Assembly: GCA_903921605.1 (NCBI GenBank)
Contig: CAIXQV010000455.1
Span: 1-9,461, forward strand
DNA: 9,461 bases
Origin: an uncultured Planctomycetaceae bacterium
Lineage (GTDB): Bacteria > Planctomycetota > Planctomycetia > Planctomycetales > Planctomycetaceae
Direction of reading: 5' to 3'
Every line of letters starts with the position of its first letter. Position 1 is the stretch's first letter. Below are positions 1 through 6,156 of this stretch, in pieces. The translations under genes were made by a program, and so were the position numbers. Under the pieces are notes generated by a model. That model made no database searches. It worked only from the letters and a program-made list of their open reading frames with translations, and was not told the origin of the DNA.

Positions 1-63
1 GATGCAGTGAACCACCTGAATCTCACCGTCCGCCAACACATCCCGCCGATTCATGCGTGCCAT
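1..63 (-). CDS. Probable Y1/RAYT-like transposase, 5' end only
   Basis: Only the first 21 codons are in the window; the gene runs off the left edge on the minus strand. They read MARMNRRDVLADGEIQVVHC plus I. From memory, this resembles the start of a transposase family common in planctomycetes (MAR.R..V, then a V.HC motif before an R.VRRAFLCG stretch), related to the single-strand HUH/Tyr (Y1, RAYT) transposases. The catalytic HUH and Tyr residues would lie outside the window, so the call rests on the N-terminus only. The ATG at 61-63 is preceded by GGAG with six bases between, a good ribosome binding site. RAYTs are known to be associated with REP palindromes, and a REP-like doublet lies at 3857-3909, but a link between the two is inference. 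It could instead be an unrelated protein. Confidence 0.5.
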   Translation of the reverse strand, partial: MARMNRRDVLADGEIQVVHCI

Positions 64-96
64 GCGATTCTCCGATTTCTCTTTCCCCAACTGAAC

Positions 97-390
97 TCAA
101 GCACCAGCAACGTTGACACAAGTGTAAACCTTATCCAAACTGCTTGCAACAGATGGATGGCCCCATGATTTCAGAAAGATTGCCGTCAAAACGGCTGTTG
201 TCGCCGGAGCACTCGCGCCAAAAATCAGAAACATCTGCCTTTGCCACAGAATCTCAAACGTTAATGCACTGACACCGGAAAAAAACACGGCGATCAGACA
301 ACGAATTTTAAAGCTCGAAAGCAACTGGCAACTCCGAAACGGAGACAAGAGATCGAGGCCACGTGCCAGTAGAGAATCGCGTTTTTGCAT
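97..390 (-). pseudogene. Truncated fused MFS/spermidine-synthase-like membrane protein
   Basis: The 97-residue reading frame begins at the ATG at 388-390. Residues about 30-72 contain a hydrophobic segment of the pattern IAVFFSGVSALTFEILWQRQ followed by a FGAS.PATTAVLTAIF stretch. This is the typical first transmembrane region of the large fused MFS/spermidine-synthase-like proteins (FFLSG..AL.FE..W.R pattern, then an FG...A...VL.. helix). Those proteins are normally many hundreds of residues long. Here similarity ends at the start of the second helix, and a 24-residue tail with no recognisable family features follows to the stop. No Shine-Dalgarno precedes the ATG. I read it as a 5' fragment of a once longer gene, probably cut when the left-edge mobile gene or other DNA arrived. 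A small functional membrane protein is possible but less likely. Confidence 0.5.
121..149 (-). promoter_or_regulatory. Candidate sigma70-type promoter for the left-edge gene
   Basis: Read on the minus strand, TTGCAA (144-149) and TACACT (121-126) are separated by exactly 17 bases. Each hexamer matches four of six consensus positions. The -10 box lies about 58 bases upstream of the ATG at 61-63. It falls inside the 3' part of the remnant at 97-390, which fits that part being non-coding now. Matches this weak occur by chance. Confidence 0.22.
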
Positions 391-561
391 CTGACTGACA
401 AAGCGGCGGATGCGATCCGCGAAAGAATCGTTCTAATCCCCGCTGGCAGGTGCGCTATTTCGAATGTAGCATTAAGAGACTGTTGCAGGACGAAGGATTC
501 GTGGGGCGTGACATTGGCCTGCCGTTCTATTCGTCCGCACAACCATGAAAGCACTCGGCTC
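391..561. other. Intergenic region between divergent remnant and cytochrome operon
   Basis: This 171-bp stretch separates the minus-strand remnant from the plus-strand operon. It holds a small palindrome, GCGGAT-gcg-ATCCGC (about 406-420), of unknown role. The frame of the downstream cytochrome stays open upstream to a TTG at 385, but the residues it would add are not protein-like for an N-terminus before a membrane anchor. A second plus frame (399-548) is also open and reads RYFECSIKRLLQDEGF in its middle, without an ATG. It may be a decayed gene tail or chance. No convincing promoter was found. Confidence 0.35.
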
Positions 562-2457
562 GTGACTGAAACAGGAAGCTCAGGCAGTTACCGGAGAACC
601 GCAGGATATTCGGCAGGAATTCTGCTTGTCACGATCATTGCCTTAACCCTATTTCAGACTGATGACTCAGAGCCGGACTCTGCCCCTGAGACCGTTAAGA
701 ACTCTGCGAGCGATCGTGGCGGGACTCCGACAGCGGAGACACCTGACCGCCCATACGACCACGATCTTTTTGTTGGGAGCGGTCAATGCGCTTCATGTCA
801 TTCGGAAATCTCGGCCGCATATGAAAAGCATCCGATGGCAAACTCAATATCCCGGGTGACTGGCCTTCCAAAGGGATCTGAAGATGCATCGCAGATTGTT
901 CCGGGGATTCAACGCCGGTACGAAGTCGTGATGCAGGATGGTGAAATGTTTCATCGGGACGAGATGTTTGACGCACAGGGGCAGTCAATCTTCGATCAAT
1001 CGGTCCGCATGGATTATGTCGTGGGATCCGGAAGGCGAGCCTTCGCATATATGACTCAGCAGGGTGAGTTGATGTTTCAATCTCCGCTGAACTGGTATTC
1101 ACAGGATTCAAAATGGGATCTTTCACCTGGATATCGCGCGGACGATGCGCGTCGATTTCGTCGGCGAATTTCGGATGATTGTCTGAGTTGCCACGCAGGG
1201 CTGGTGGCTGCGGTTGAGAATTCCGCAAATCGTTACCAGCAGTCGGCGTTTTCTGAAATGTCGATCGGCTGTGAGAAGTGCCACGGGCCGGGCAAGCCAC
1301 ATATTGAGTTTCACATGTCGAAGTCAGAATCAGGATCAGAGTCCGGCGGAGCCCCTGATCCGATCGTCAACCCTGGTCGACTTGAAATCGTGGCCCGCGA
1401 AAGTGTCTGCAACCAGTGTCATCTCCAGTCGGCAGCGCGGATTCCTCGATATGGACGTTCGGAATTCGATTTCCGTCCCGGTCAGAAGTTTGAAGAAATC
1501 TGGACAGCGTTTGATGCCGGGACCGATGTTTCTGGCGATGGCAAGACGCGAGCTGTCAATCATGTTCAACAAATGCGAGACAGCCGCTGCTATGTTGCAA
1601 GCGAGGCGAAGCTGGGATGTGTTTCCTGCCATGATCCACACCGGCTGCCTGCGGAAGAAGAAAAGGATCACTTTTTTCGGCAGCAGTGCATGAAATGCCA
1701 TACTGCGGAGACATGCACTGAAGCGATGCCCAAAAGAATTGAACGCGATGATTCATGCATCGATTGTCATATGCCACACCGTGATTCCAATAACATTTCG
1801 CATGTGACTCAAACGGATCATCGCATCCTGCGGCGTCCGGAACAGTCTGCAAACAACAACGGCAAAGGAAGAATACAATTGCGGTTCTTTGACGACGCAC
1901 AGACTCGCATGCCGGAATGGGAAAAAAATCGAGCGATGGGTGTCGCGATCTGGTCCTATCTCATGAAGAAAGGACAGCAGTCCCCGTCAGATTTGACGAG
2001 TCTGCTGGAACCAGCTCTGGCAGTTCACTCCGACGATGGCCTGGTCCTGACGACCCTTGGAGCATTTGCGATTCAGCAGGGACGTACGGAAATGGCAGTC
2101 AAATACCTGACGAAAGCTCAGAAAATTCCCGCTGCGGAGGAAGTCGCAGTGGCAGGATTACTGGACATCTTTTACCAGCAAGGCCACTGGGAGAAATCGT
2201 TTGAATACGTTGATCGCTGCATTGAACTTGATCCTGGCCATCCAGGATATCATGCGATCCGTGCGGACATTCTGAAGAATTCCGGCCGGTTGAAGGAAGG
2301 AATTCTGGAGGCGGAACAATCAGTAGCTCTGGACCCAACGATCCTGCCTGTTCGGAATTGGCTTGCGAACGCATACGAAAAAGACGGACGAGATTCAGAT
2401 GCTTTGGCGATGCGCGAGATTGTTCGCCGCATGCAAACCGCTAAAGTGCCAGAATAA
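562..2457 (+). CDS. Membrane-anchored heptaheme cytochrome c with C-terminal TPRs
   Basis: The predicted protein has 631 residues from the GTG at 562. Residues about 14-31 form one transmembrane anchor, placing the rest outside the cytoplasmic membrane. Seven CXXCH heme c motifs follow, with first Cys near residues 76 (CASCH), 207 (CLSCH), 237 (CEKCH), 283 (CNQCH), 353 (CVSCH), 376 (CMKCH) and 399 (CIDCH). The wide gap between the first and second motifs holds a conserved-looking YVVGSGRRAFAYMTQQGELM region and an SPGY motif. These are typical of the cytochrome c554-like multiheme proteins of planctomycetes, acidobacteria and verrucomicrobia. From about residue 475 to the end the sequence is helical TPR (for example ELDPGHPGYHAIRADIL, ALDPTILPVRNWLANAYEKD). 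The role is probably electron transfer with TPR-mediated protein contacts; the donor and acceptor are unknown. The start is uncertain: the frame is open to a TTG at 385, GTG 508 is another option, and no clear Shine-Dalgarno precedes 562. It is the first gene of the 562-5726 cluster. Confidence 0.88.
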   Translation: MTETGSSGSYRRTAGYSAGILLVTIIALTLFQTDDSEPDSAPETVKNSASDRGGTPTAETPDRPYDHDLFVGSGQCASCHSEISAAYEKHPMANSISRVTGLPKGSEDASQIVPGIQRRYEVVMQDGEMFHRDEMFDAQGQSIFDQSVRMDYVVGSGRRAFAYMTQQGELMFQSPLNWYSQDSKWDLSPGYRADDARRFRRRISDDCLSCHAGLVAAVENSANRYQQSAFSEMSIGCEKCHGPGKPHIEFHMSKSESGSESGGAPDPIVNPGRLEIVARESVCNQCHLQSAARIPRYGRSEFDFRPGQKFEEIWTAFDAGTDVSGDGKTRAVNHVQQMRDSRCYVASEAKLGCVSCHDPHRLPAEEEKDHFFRQQCMKCHTAETCTEAMPKRIERDDSCIDCHMPHRDSNNISHVTQTDHRILRRPEQSANNNGKGRIQLRFFDDAQTRMPEWEKNRAMGVAIWSYLMKKGQQSPSDLTSLLEPALAVHSDDGLVLTTLGAFAIQQGRTEMAVKYLTKAQKIPAAEEVAVAGLLDIFYQQGHWEKSFEYVDRCIELDPGHPGYHAIRADILKNSGRLKEGILEAEQSVALDPTILPVRNWLANAYEKDGRDSDALAMREIVRRMQTAKVPE

Positions 2458-2493
2458 CCATACGTGATGTTGTCGCGATCATACTGTTCCTGG

Positions 2494-2518
2494 TTTCCCA
2501 AAACGACACGCTGGGAAA
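2494..2518 (+). repeat. Intercistronic inverted repeat (hairpin)
   Basis: TTTCCCA (2494-2500) and TGGGAAA (2512-2518) form a perfect seven-base inverted repeat with an 11-base loop, in the 123-bp gap between the cytochrome and the first TPR gene. No T-tract follows, so it is not a standard terminator. It could be an mRNA processing or stability hairpin, or chance. Confidence 0.35.
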
Positions 2519-2580
2519 TCTCTCGATGTCCCATGAACTCTCTGCAACCACAAGTTGGCTGATCAGGTGAGAAGAAATCC

Positions 2581-3792
2581 ATGAACGTTGCGGATCTGCC
2601 AACGACGCAATCCGATCTGAAATCTCAACCGTCTTTCGTTAAGAAGAAGTGGGGCGTGTGCGCATTTGCATTCCTTGTCGTCGCAGCCGCTTTTGGTGTC
2701 TTTTGCTGGCCAGACAATTCCGTGACACTCCCGGCCAGTGTCTCGCCCGCCGAGTATCGGGCAGCAAGGCTTAAGTTTGTTGAGTTATTTCATCGAGAAC
2801 CGAATGATGCGGATCTGATGATGCTGCTGGGTGAAACGGCGGTTCAAAACGAACAACTTGACAGGGCGGTTGATTGTTTCTCGCGTGTTCCGTCAGACAA
2901 CACTCGATATGGTGCGAGTGCGAGGCTGCAGGAAGCACAGGTTCTGTTACGGAATAACGACGCAGGGAAGGCGGAGGCGAGTTTTCGTACCTTTCTGGAA
3001 CTGGCAGACGCCCGGCGATCAATCCCGCAGGAACAATTGAAAGTGGCTCGCGACTGGCTGGTGTTTCTGATGGCAGTGGAACTTCGCTTCGAGGATCGGA
3101 AAGCTATCCTGCACCAGATGATTCAGGATCGCCAGTTTGATGCGTATGATGCGAAACAATACTACTTCCCGACGTTGCTGATCTGGCAATCATCGTTGGG
3201 AAGCAGTCGCCTGCGAAATTTTCTGGAACAGACTCCAACCAGTCGCCTGTTGCTGATTGCCCAGGCCCGATATCTCGTCGGCGAGGGCAAACCTGATGCC
3301 GCCGACGAATTGCTGAAATCGCTGCGACAGCAGTATCCCGACGATCCTCGCGTCACTGCGGCTTCACTGGAATGTTTCTATGAAAAGGCGAACTGGAAAG
3401 AGTTCGAAGCCATCCTTTCCGCGGCACCGGCCTTTCGGGATGACGAGCCCTGGCTGTTGACACAGATGCGGGCCGAGTTTGCAGCCCATTCGCACGACTG
3501 GCCTGCAGCAGAGACATACTTTCGAAAGGTGCTCAAAGCCGATCCCGCGAATCCTGTCTGTCATATGGGTCTGGCGAAAGCTCTCAACGGTCCGGGAAGA
3601 ACCGACGAACGAAAAGTCATCCAGCAGCGCTCGCTGACCCTGGCGCGGATTCGCGTGAATCTGTCCGCTGTGGATAACACATCGGCGACCGCCGCGAGGG
3701 CACTTGCACAGGATGCGAGGAAGATACAAATGCTCGAGGCCGCGGAATCGTTTGAGTACCTCGCCGAACAGATGGAACGAGGAGCCCGTTGA
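2581..3792 (+). CDS. Membrane-anchored TPR protein
   Basis: The protein has 403 residues from ATG 2581. A short, charged cytoplasmic N-terminus ending in KKKW precedes one transmembrane helix (about residues 25-43); the remainder is probably periplasmic. Residues about 55-345 are helix-pair repeats of TPR type, for example LMMLLGETAVQNEQLDRAVD, SARLQEAQVLLRNNDAGKAE and AAETYFRKVLKADPANPVCH. No catalytic motif is visible. The start has only a weak purine-rich site (GGTGAGAAGAAA) upstream. Its TGA (3790-3792) overlaps an ATG at 3792, and a strong GAGGAG sits at 3779-3784, so translation was probably coupled to the next gene. Its design and several repeat positions resemble the TPR protein at 8300-9461, suggesting paralogy. 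TPR proteins serve as protein-binding scaffolds, and the likely partners here are the neighbouring cytochrome and CRTAC1-like lipoprotein. Confidence 0.85.
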   Translation: MNVADLPTTQSDLKSQPSFVKKKWGVCAFAFLVVAAAFGVFCWPDNSVTLPASVSPAEYRAARLKFVELFHREPNDADLMMLLGETAVQNEQLDRAVDCFSRVPSDNTRYGASARLQEAQVLLRNNDAGKAEASFRTFLELADARRSIPQEQLKVARDWLVFLMAVELRFEDRKAILHQMIQDRQFDAYDAKQYYFPTLLIWQSSLGSSRLRNFLEQTPTSRLLLIAQARYLVGEGKPDAADELLKSLRQQYPDDPRVTAASLECFYEKANWKEFEAILSAAPAFRDDEPWLLTQMRAEFAAHSHDWPAAETYFRKVLKADPANPVCHMGLAKALNGPGRTDERKVIQQRSLTLARIRVNLSAVDNTSATAARALAQDARKIQMLEAAESFEYLAEQMERGAR

Positions 3793-3794
3793 TG
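3779..3794 (+). promoter_or_regulatory. Strong Shine-Dalgarno and overlapping ATG at the end of the TPR gene
   Basis: GAGGAG (3779-3784) lies seven bases before ATG 3792-3794, which overlaps the TPR gene's TGA by one base. This is the best ribosome binding site in the window. The frame continues without a stop into the CRTAC1-like lipoprotein, through a REP-like element, so the site may drive an N-terminally extended form, or may be the ancestral start displaced by the insertion. Confidence 0.5.
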
Positions 3795-3856
3795 ACCAAA
3801 GAATTACCATGGCGCAGCAAAGCTGCCGGGCTCTGCATAACGCTCGTGGTTGCTGA

Positions 3857-3909
3857 TGTCGCCTTTCGCTCAGCGAAAGCAGTGTTCTTTCGCGGAGCGA
3901 AAGACGACA
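3857..3909. repeat. REP-like palindromic doublet
   Basis: Two small hairpins lie head to head: CTTTCGCT-C-AGCGAAAG (3863-3879) and CTTTCGC-GGA-GCGAAAG (3887-3903). The unit is bounded by outer arms TGTCG (3857-3861) and CGACA (3905-3909). The whole 53 bp is therefore an imperfect palindrome made of two near-identical, inverted hairpin units, the layout of REP doublets (BIMEs) mobilised by RAYT transposases. I recall similar CTTTCGCTCCGCGAAAG repeats in planctomycete genomes, from memory only. It lies between the TPR stop and the lipoprotein signal peptide, and happens to leave the reading frame open. Confidence 0.65.
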
Positions 3910-3920
3910 CTGAAAGAGCC

Positions 3921-5726
3921 ATGCTCAACCGCGCGAAGTATTTCGGCCTGTTCGTGGTGTGTTCAATTGCCGGCTGTTCACAACAACCTGCGTCCCTCGA
4001 TCCGCCTGCCAGCGTACAGTCGCCACCCGTGAAAGACATTGCGGATGATGTCGCATCTGCTGCGGCAGAACGTGGCACCATCGCGGAACCCGAAACGTCA
4101 TTTCAATTTCGCGAACTCGGTAAAGAATCGGGATTTGAATTCCAGCGTTACGACGATATGGCAGGACAGCATCGCATTCTGGAAGTCAATGGCGGTGGAG
4201 TTGCGGTGTTCGACTTTGATCAGGACGGCGCGCTGGATATTTTCATGAGTAATGGCTGCCGATTGCCGGCTCGACGGGACACCCGCGAGACACCGGGTAA
4301 GCTGTTTCGCAATCTCCGTGCGATGACGTTCCAGGACTGCAGCGAAGCATCCGCCTTGCGTCAATTCGGCTTTTGTTACGGCTGCGCTGTGGCGGATGCC
4401 AATGAGGATGGTTTTGAGGATCTGTATCTGACTGCGTATGGCGGCAATCAGTTCTGGATCAATCACGGTGACGGGACATTTACTGAGGTGGCCTCGGACA
4501 ACGGTACTCTGAGCGGCTTCTGGGGCTCCAGTGCCGCCTTTGCGGATCTCAATGGTGATTCCTGTCTTGATCTGTACGTTGCCAACTATCTCGACGAGTC
4601 CGACACAAATCCCACGCTCTGCCCGGAACCCAGGAGTCCTGATGGCTACGTCGGATGTTCTCCCGCAATCTTTAAAGGCGTCCCCGATACACTTTTTCTT
4701 TCCGACGGAGCCGGAGGTTACATCAACGCGTCGTCCGCAGCGGGATTGCACGAACTCCCCGGCAAGGCACTCGGGGTCGTCATCTGTGACTTTGGCGGAG
4801 ACGCTCGTCCGGAGATTTATGTAGCCAATGACGGGGAACCAAATTACCTGCTGACGGTTGAACAGTCGGAACCCATCCATGGACAGGTCCTGGGAATCCG
4901 ATTGCATGACGAAGCCACGGCCGCGAATGTGGCGTTGAATGAACAAGGCTACGCGCAGGCGAGTATGGGAGTCGTAGCGGCTGACTTTGATCGAAACGGA
5001 AGGCTGGATGTTTTCCTGACACACTTCTTCGGCGACACAAACACGCTGTATCTGAATCGCACTGAAGGAGCCAGTTTGATGTTCGAAGAGGCAACCCGTC
5101 AGTCGCTTCTGGGACCGCCGAGTCGCAGTGTACTGGGCTTTGGTGTCGTGGCGATGGACGTGGACAACAACGGATGGAAGGATCTTTTCATTACGAATGG
5201 CCATGTGGATGATCGCACATGGATGAAGGCCAGCCAGCCCTTTGAAATGCCTCCTCAGGTGTTTGAGAATCAGCAAAACGGTACATTTCGCGATGCCTCA
5301 GATGACGCTGGCACCTACTTTCAGAAGCCAACCCTGGGACGCGGTGTGGCCATGGGTGACCTTGACCGCGATGGCCGCCTGGACGCCGTCATCTCACACC
5401 AACTGGTTCCCTCTGTGATTCTCAGGAACGAAACTCAATGCGATGATTCCGTCACGCTGCGATTGATTGGGACAGCATCCAGTCGCACGCCGATCGGAAC
5501 AAAAATCCGGGTTTCAGGAAGTCTGCTGCACATGGAAGAACAATTGATCGGCGGTGGAAGTTTTCAGGCAGCGTCCGCGAACGAGATCCACATCGGCGGT
5601 ATTCCAACGACGGCACTGCAGATAGAAATCACGTGGCCGAATGGATGTGTCGAAACCGCCGAAATCCCCGGCCAGGGCGGATGGACCATTCGCGAACGAG
5701 GCAAAACAACCGCCACGAGATTCTAG
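3921..5726 (+). CDS. CRTAC1-like lipoprotein: FG-GAP/VCBS repeats plus ASPIC/UnbV domain
   Basis: From ATG 3921 the protein has 601 residues and begins with a clear lipoprotein signal (MLNRAKYFGLFVVCSIAGC, lipid-attached Cys 19). Residues about 55-505 carry seven FG-GAP/VCBS repeats with Ca2+-loop signatures starting near residues 98 (DFDQDGALD), 159 (DANEDGFED), 209 (DLNGDSCLD), 290 (DFGGDARPE), 355 (DFDRNGRLD), 413 (DVDNNGWKD) and 480 (DLDRDGRLD). This predicts a seven-bladed beta-propeller; loops 3 and 4 are degenerate. A two-Cys segment (about residues 234-250, LCPEP...GCSP) matches the usual CRTAC1 insertion. Residues about 508-596 are an ASPIC/UnbV domain ending in an ITWPNG motif. Such proteins are extracytoplasmic and their function is mostly unknown. 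The frame is open upstream to ATG 3792, with a strong ribosome binding site, but that start would add 43 residues encoded partly by the REP-like element and bury the signal peptide. Third gene of the probable operon. Confidence 0.88.
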   Translation: MLNRAKYFGLFVVCSIAGCSQQPASLDPPASVQSPPVKDIADDVASAAAERGTIAEPETSFQFRELGKESGFEFQRYDDMAGQHRILEVNGGGVAVFDFDQDGALDIFMSNGCRLPARRDTRETPGKLFRNLRAMTFQDCSEASALRQFGFCYGCAVADANEDGFEDLYLTAYGGNQFWINHGDGTFTEVASDNGTLSGFWGSSAAFADLNGDSCLDLYVANYLDESDTNPTLCPEPRSPDGYVGCSPAIFKGVPDTLFLSDGAGGYINASSAAGLHELPGKALGVVICDFGGDARPEIYVANDGEPNYLLTVEQSEPIHGQVLGIRLHDEATAANVALNEQGYAQASMGVVAADFDRNGRLDVFLTHFFGDTNTLYLNRTEGASLMFEEATRQSLLGPPSRSVLGFGVVAMDVDNNGWKDLFITNGHVDDRTWMKASQPFEMPPQVFENQQNGTFRDASDDAGTYFQKPTLGRGVAMGDLDRDGRLDAVISHQLVPSVILRNETQCDDSVTLRLIGTASSRTPIGTKIRVSGSLLHMEEQLIGGGSFQAASANEIHIGGIPTTALQIEITWPNGCVETAEIPGQGGWTIRERGKTTATRF

Positions 5727-5730
5727 TACT

Positions 5731-5857
5731 TTGACAGGCCTGGGAATTGGGTTTGGGAGGCCATCTGGGGCTGGACACAGTGAAGCGAAGGAAGCCCCGG
5801 GGTTCGGAGCGAGCGATCTCCAACCCAAGATGGCCACCCCAAAATCAAGCCCTGACA
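5731..5857. repeat. Long imperfect inverted repeat after the CRTAC1-like gene
   Basis: The left arm (5752-5775, core GGCCATCTGGGGCTGGA) pairs with the right arm (5819-5844, core TCCAACCCAAGATGGCC) with few mismatches. The pairing resumes further out as TTGACAGGCCT (from 5731) against AGCCCTGACAA (ending about 5857). The loop contains a CCCCGGGG palindrome (about 5795-5802). The structure begins four bases after the stop codon and spans about 127 bp. It has no T-tract, so it is either an unusual 3' hairpin or a small non-autonomous mobile repeat (MITE/REP-like). Confidence 0.55.
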
Positions 5858-6055
5858 AGTCATTCAAGTCACATAGCAAAAGTCGTCGTTTCCGCGAGAC
5901 CGGTCGCTTCGCCGAAGGCCATGTCAATCGGGGTCTCCGATCCGCGACGGTAAAAACTCCCAGGATTCATGACAATTGCGATGCATACGTTCACTTTTTC
6001 GCCGGTACCTTGCGAACTTCACAAGAAGAAATTCCGATTCTTCGGCAGTTTAGAT
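5858..6055. other. Non-coding region upstream of DUF1559 gene
   Basis: About 200 bp with no supportable gene. It contains a short imperfect palindrome around 6026-6044 (GAAGAAATTCCGATTCTTC), which could be an operator, and otherwise no structure that I can identify. The open frames crossing it have no family resemblance. Confidence 0.4.
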
Positions 6056-6082
6056 TTGAGAATTCATCAAAAATTCTTTAAT
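6056..6082 (+). promoter_or_regulatory. Candidate promoter of the DUF1559 gene
   Basis: TTGAGA (6056-6061, five of six matches to the -35 consensus) and TTTAAT (6077-6082, five of six to the -10) are separated by 15 bases, slightly shorter than ideal. The -10 lies about 75 bases before ATG 6157. Both hexamers sit in the most AT-rich part of the gap. Confidence 0.32.
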
Positions 6083-6131
6083 GTCCCGACACGCGTTATG
6101 GGGTGAACAACTCCGGGTACTGTTTCCAATA

Positions 6132-6156
6132 TTTTTTTTTTTTGGCGGGGGGACGT
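6132..6156 (+). promoter_or_regulatory. T12 tract and G-rich ribosome binding site before DUF1559
   Basis: A run of 12 T (6132-6143) is followed by GGCGGGGGGACGT immediately before ATG 6157. The G-run with GGGGGA is the likely ribosome binding site, a few bases from the start. The homopolymer lies in the leader between the candidate promoter and the ribosome binding site, and is long enough to vary in length by slippage. Confidence 0.5.

Noticed and set aside
399..548. Open plus frame without ATG, protein-like in the middle (RYFECSIKRLLQDEGF)
   Set aside because: Only 49 codons, no start and no recognised family; could be a decayed gene tail, but cannot be supported.
2467..2562. 31-codon ORF in the gap between cytochrome and TPR genes
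   Set aside because: No ribosome binding site, no family resemblance, and it contains the intercistronic hairpin.
4098..5276. Long minus-strand open frame (392 residues) opposite the CRTAC1-like gene
   Set aside because: It lies wholly inside a well-supported gene; its translation shows no family motif and is a codon-bias shadow.
5731..5857. Ordinary rho-independent terminator after the CRTAC1-like gene
   Set aside because: The hairpin is far longer than usual and no T-run follows; kept as a repeat instead.
5641..6081. Plus-strand open frame of 146 residues after and overlapping the CRTAC1-like gene end
   Set aside because: Its translation follows the long inverted repeat and has no domain; the frame is likely open by chance.
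6103..6156. Upstream GTG start for the DUF1559 protein
   Set aside because: It would encode residues from the T12 tract ahead of a canonical prepilin-type leader, which must be N-terminal.
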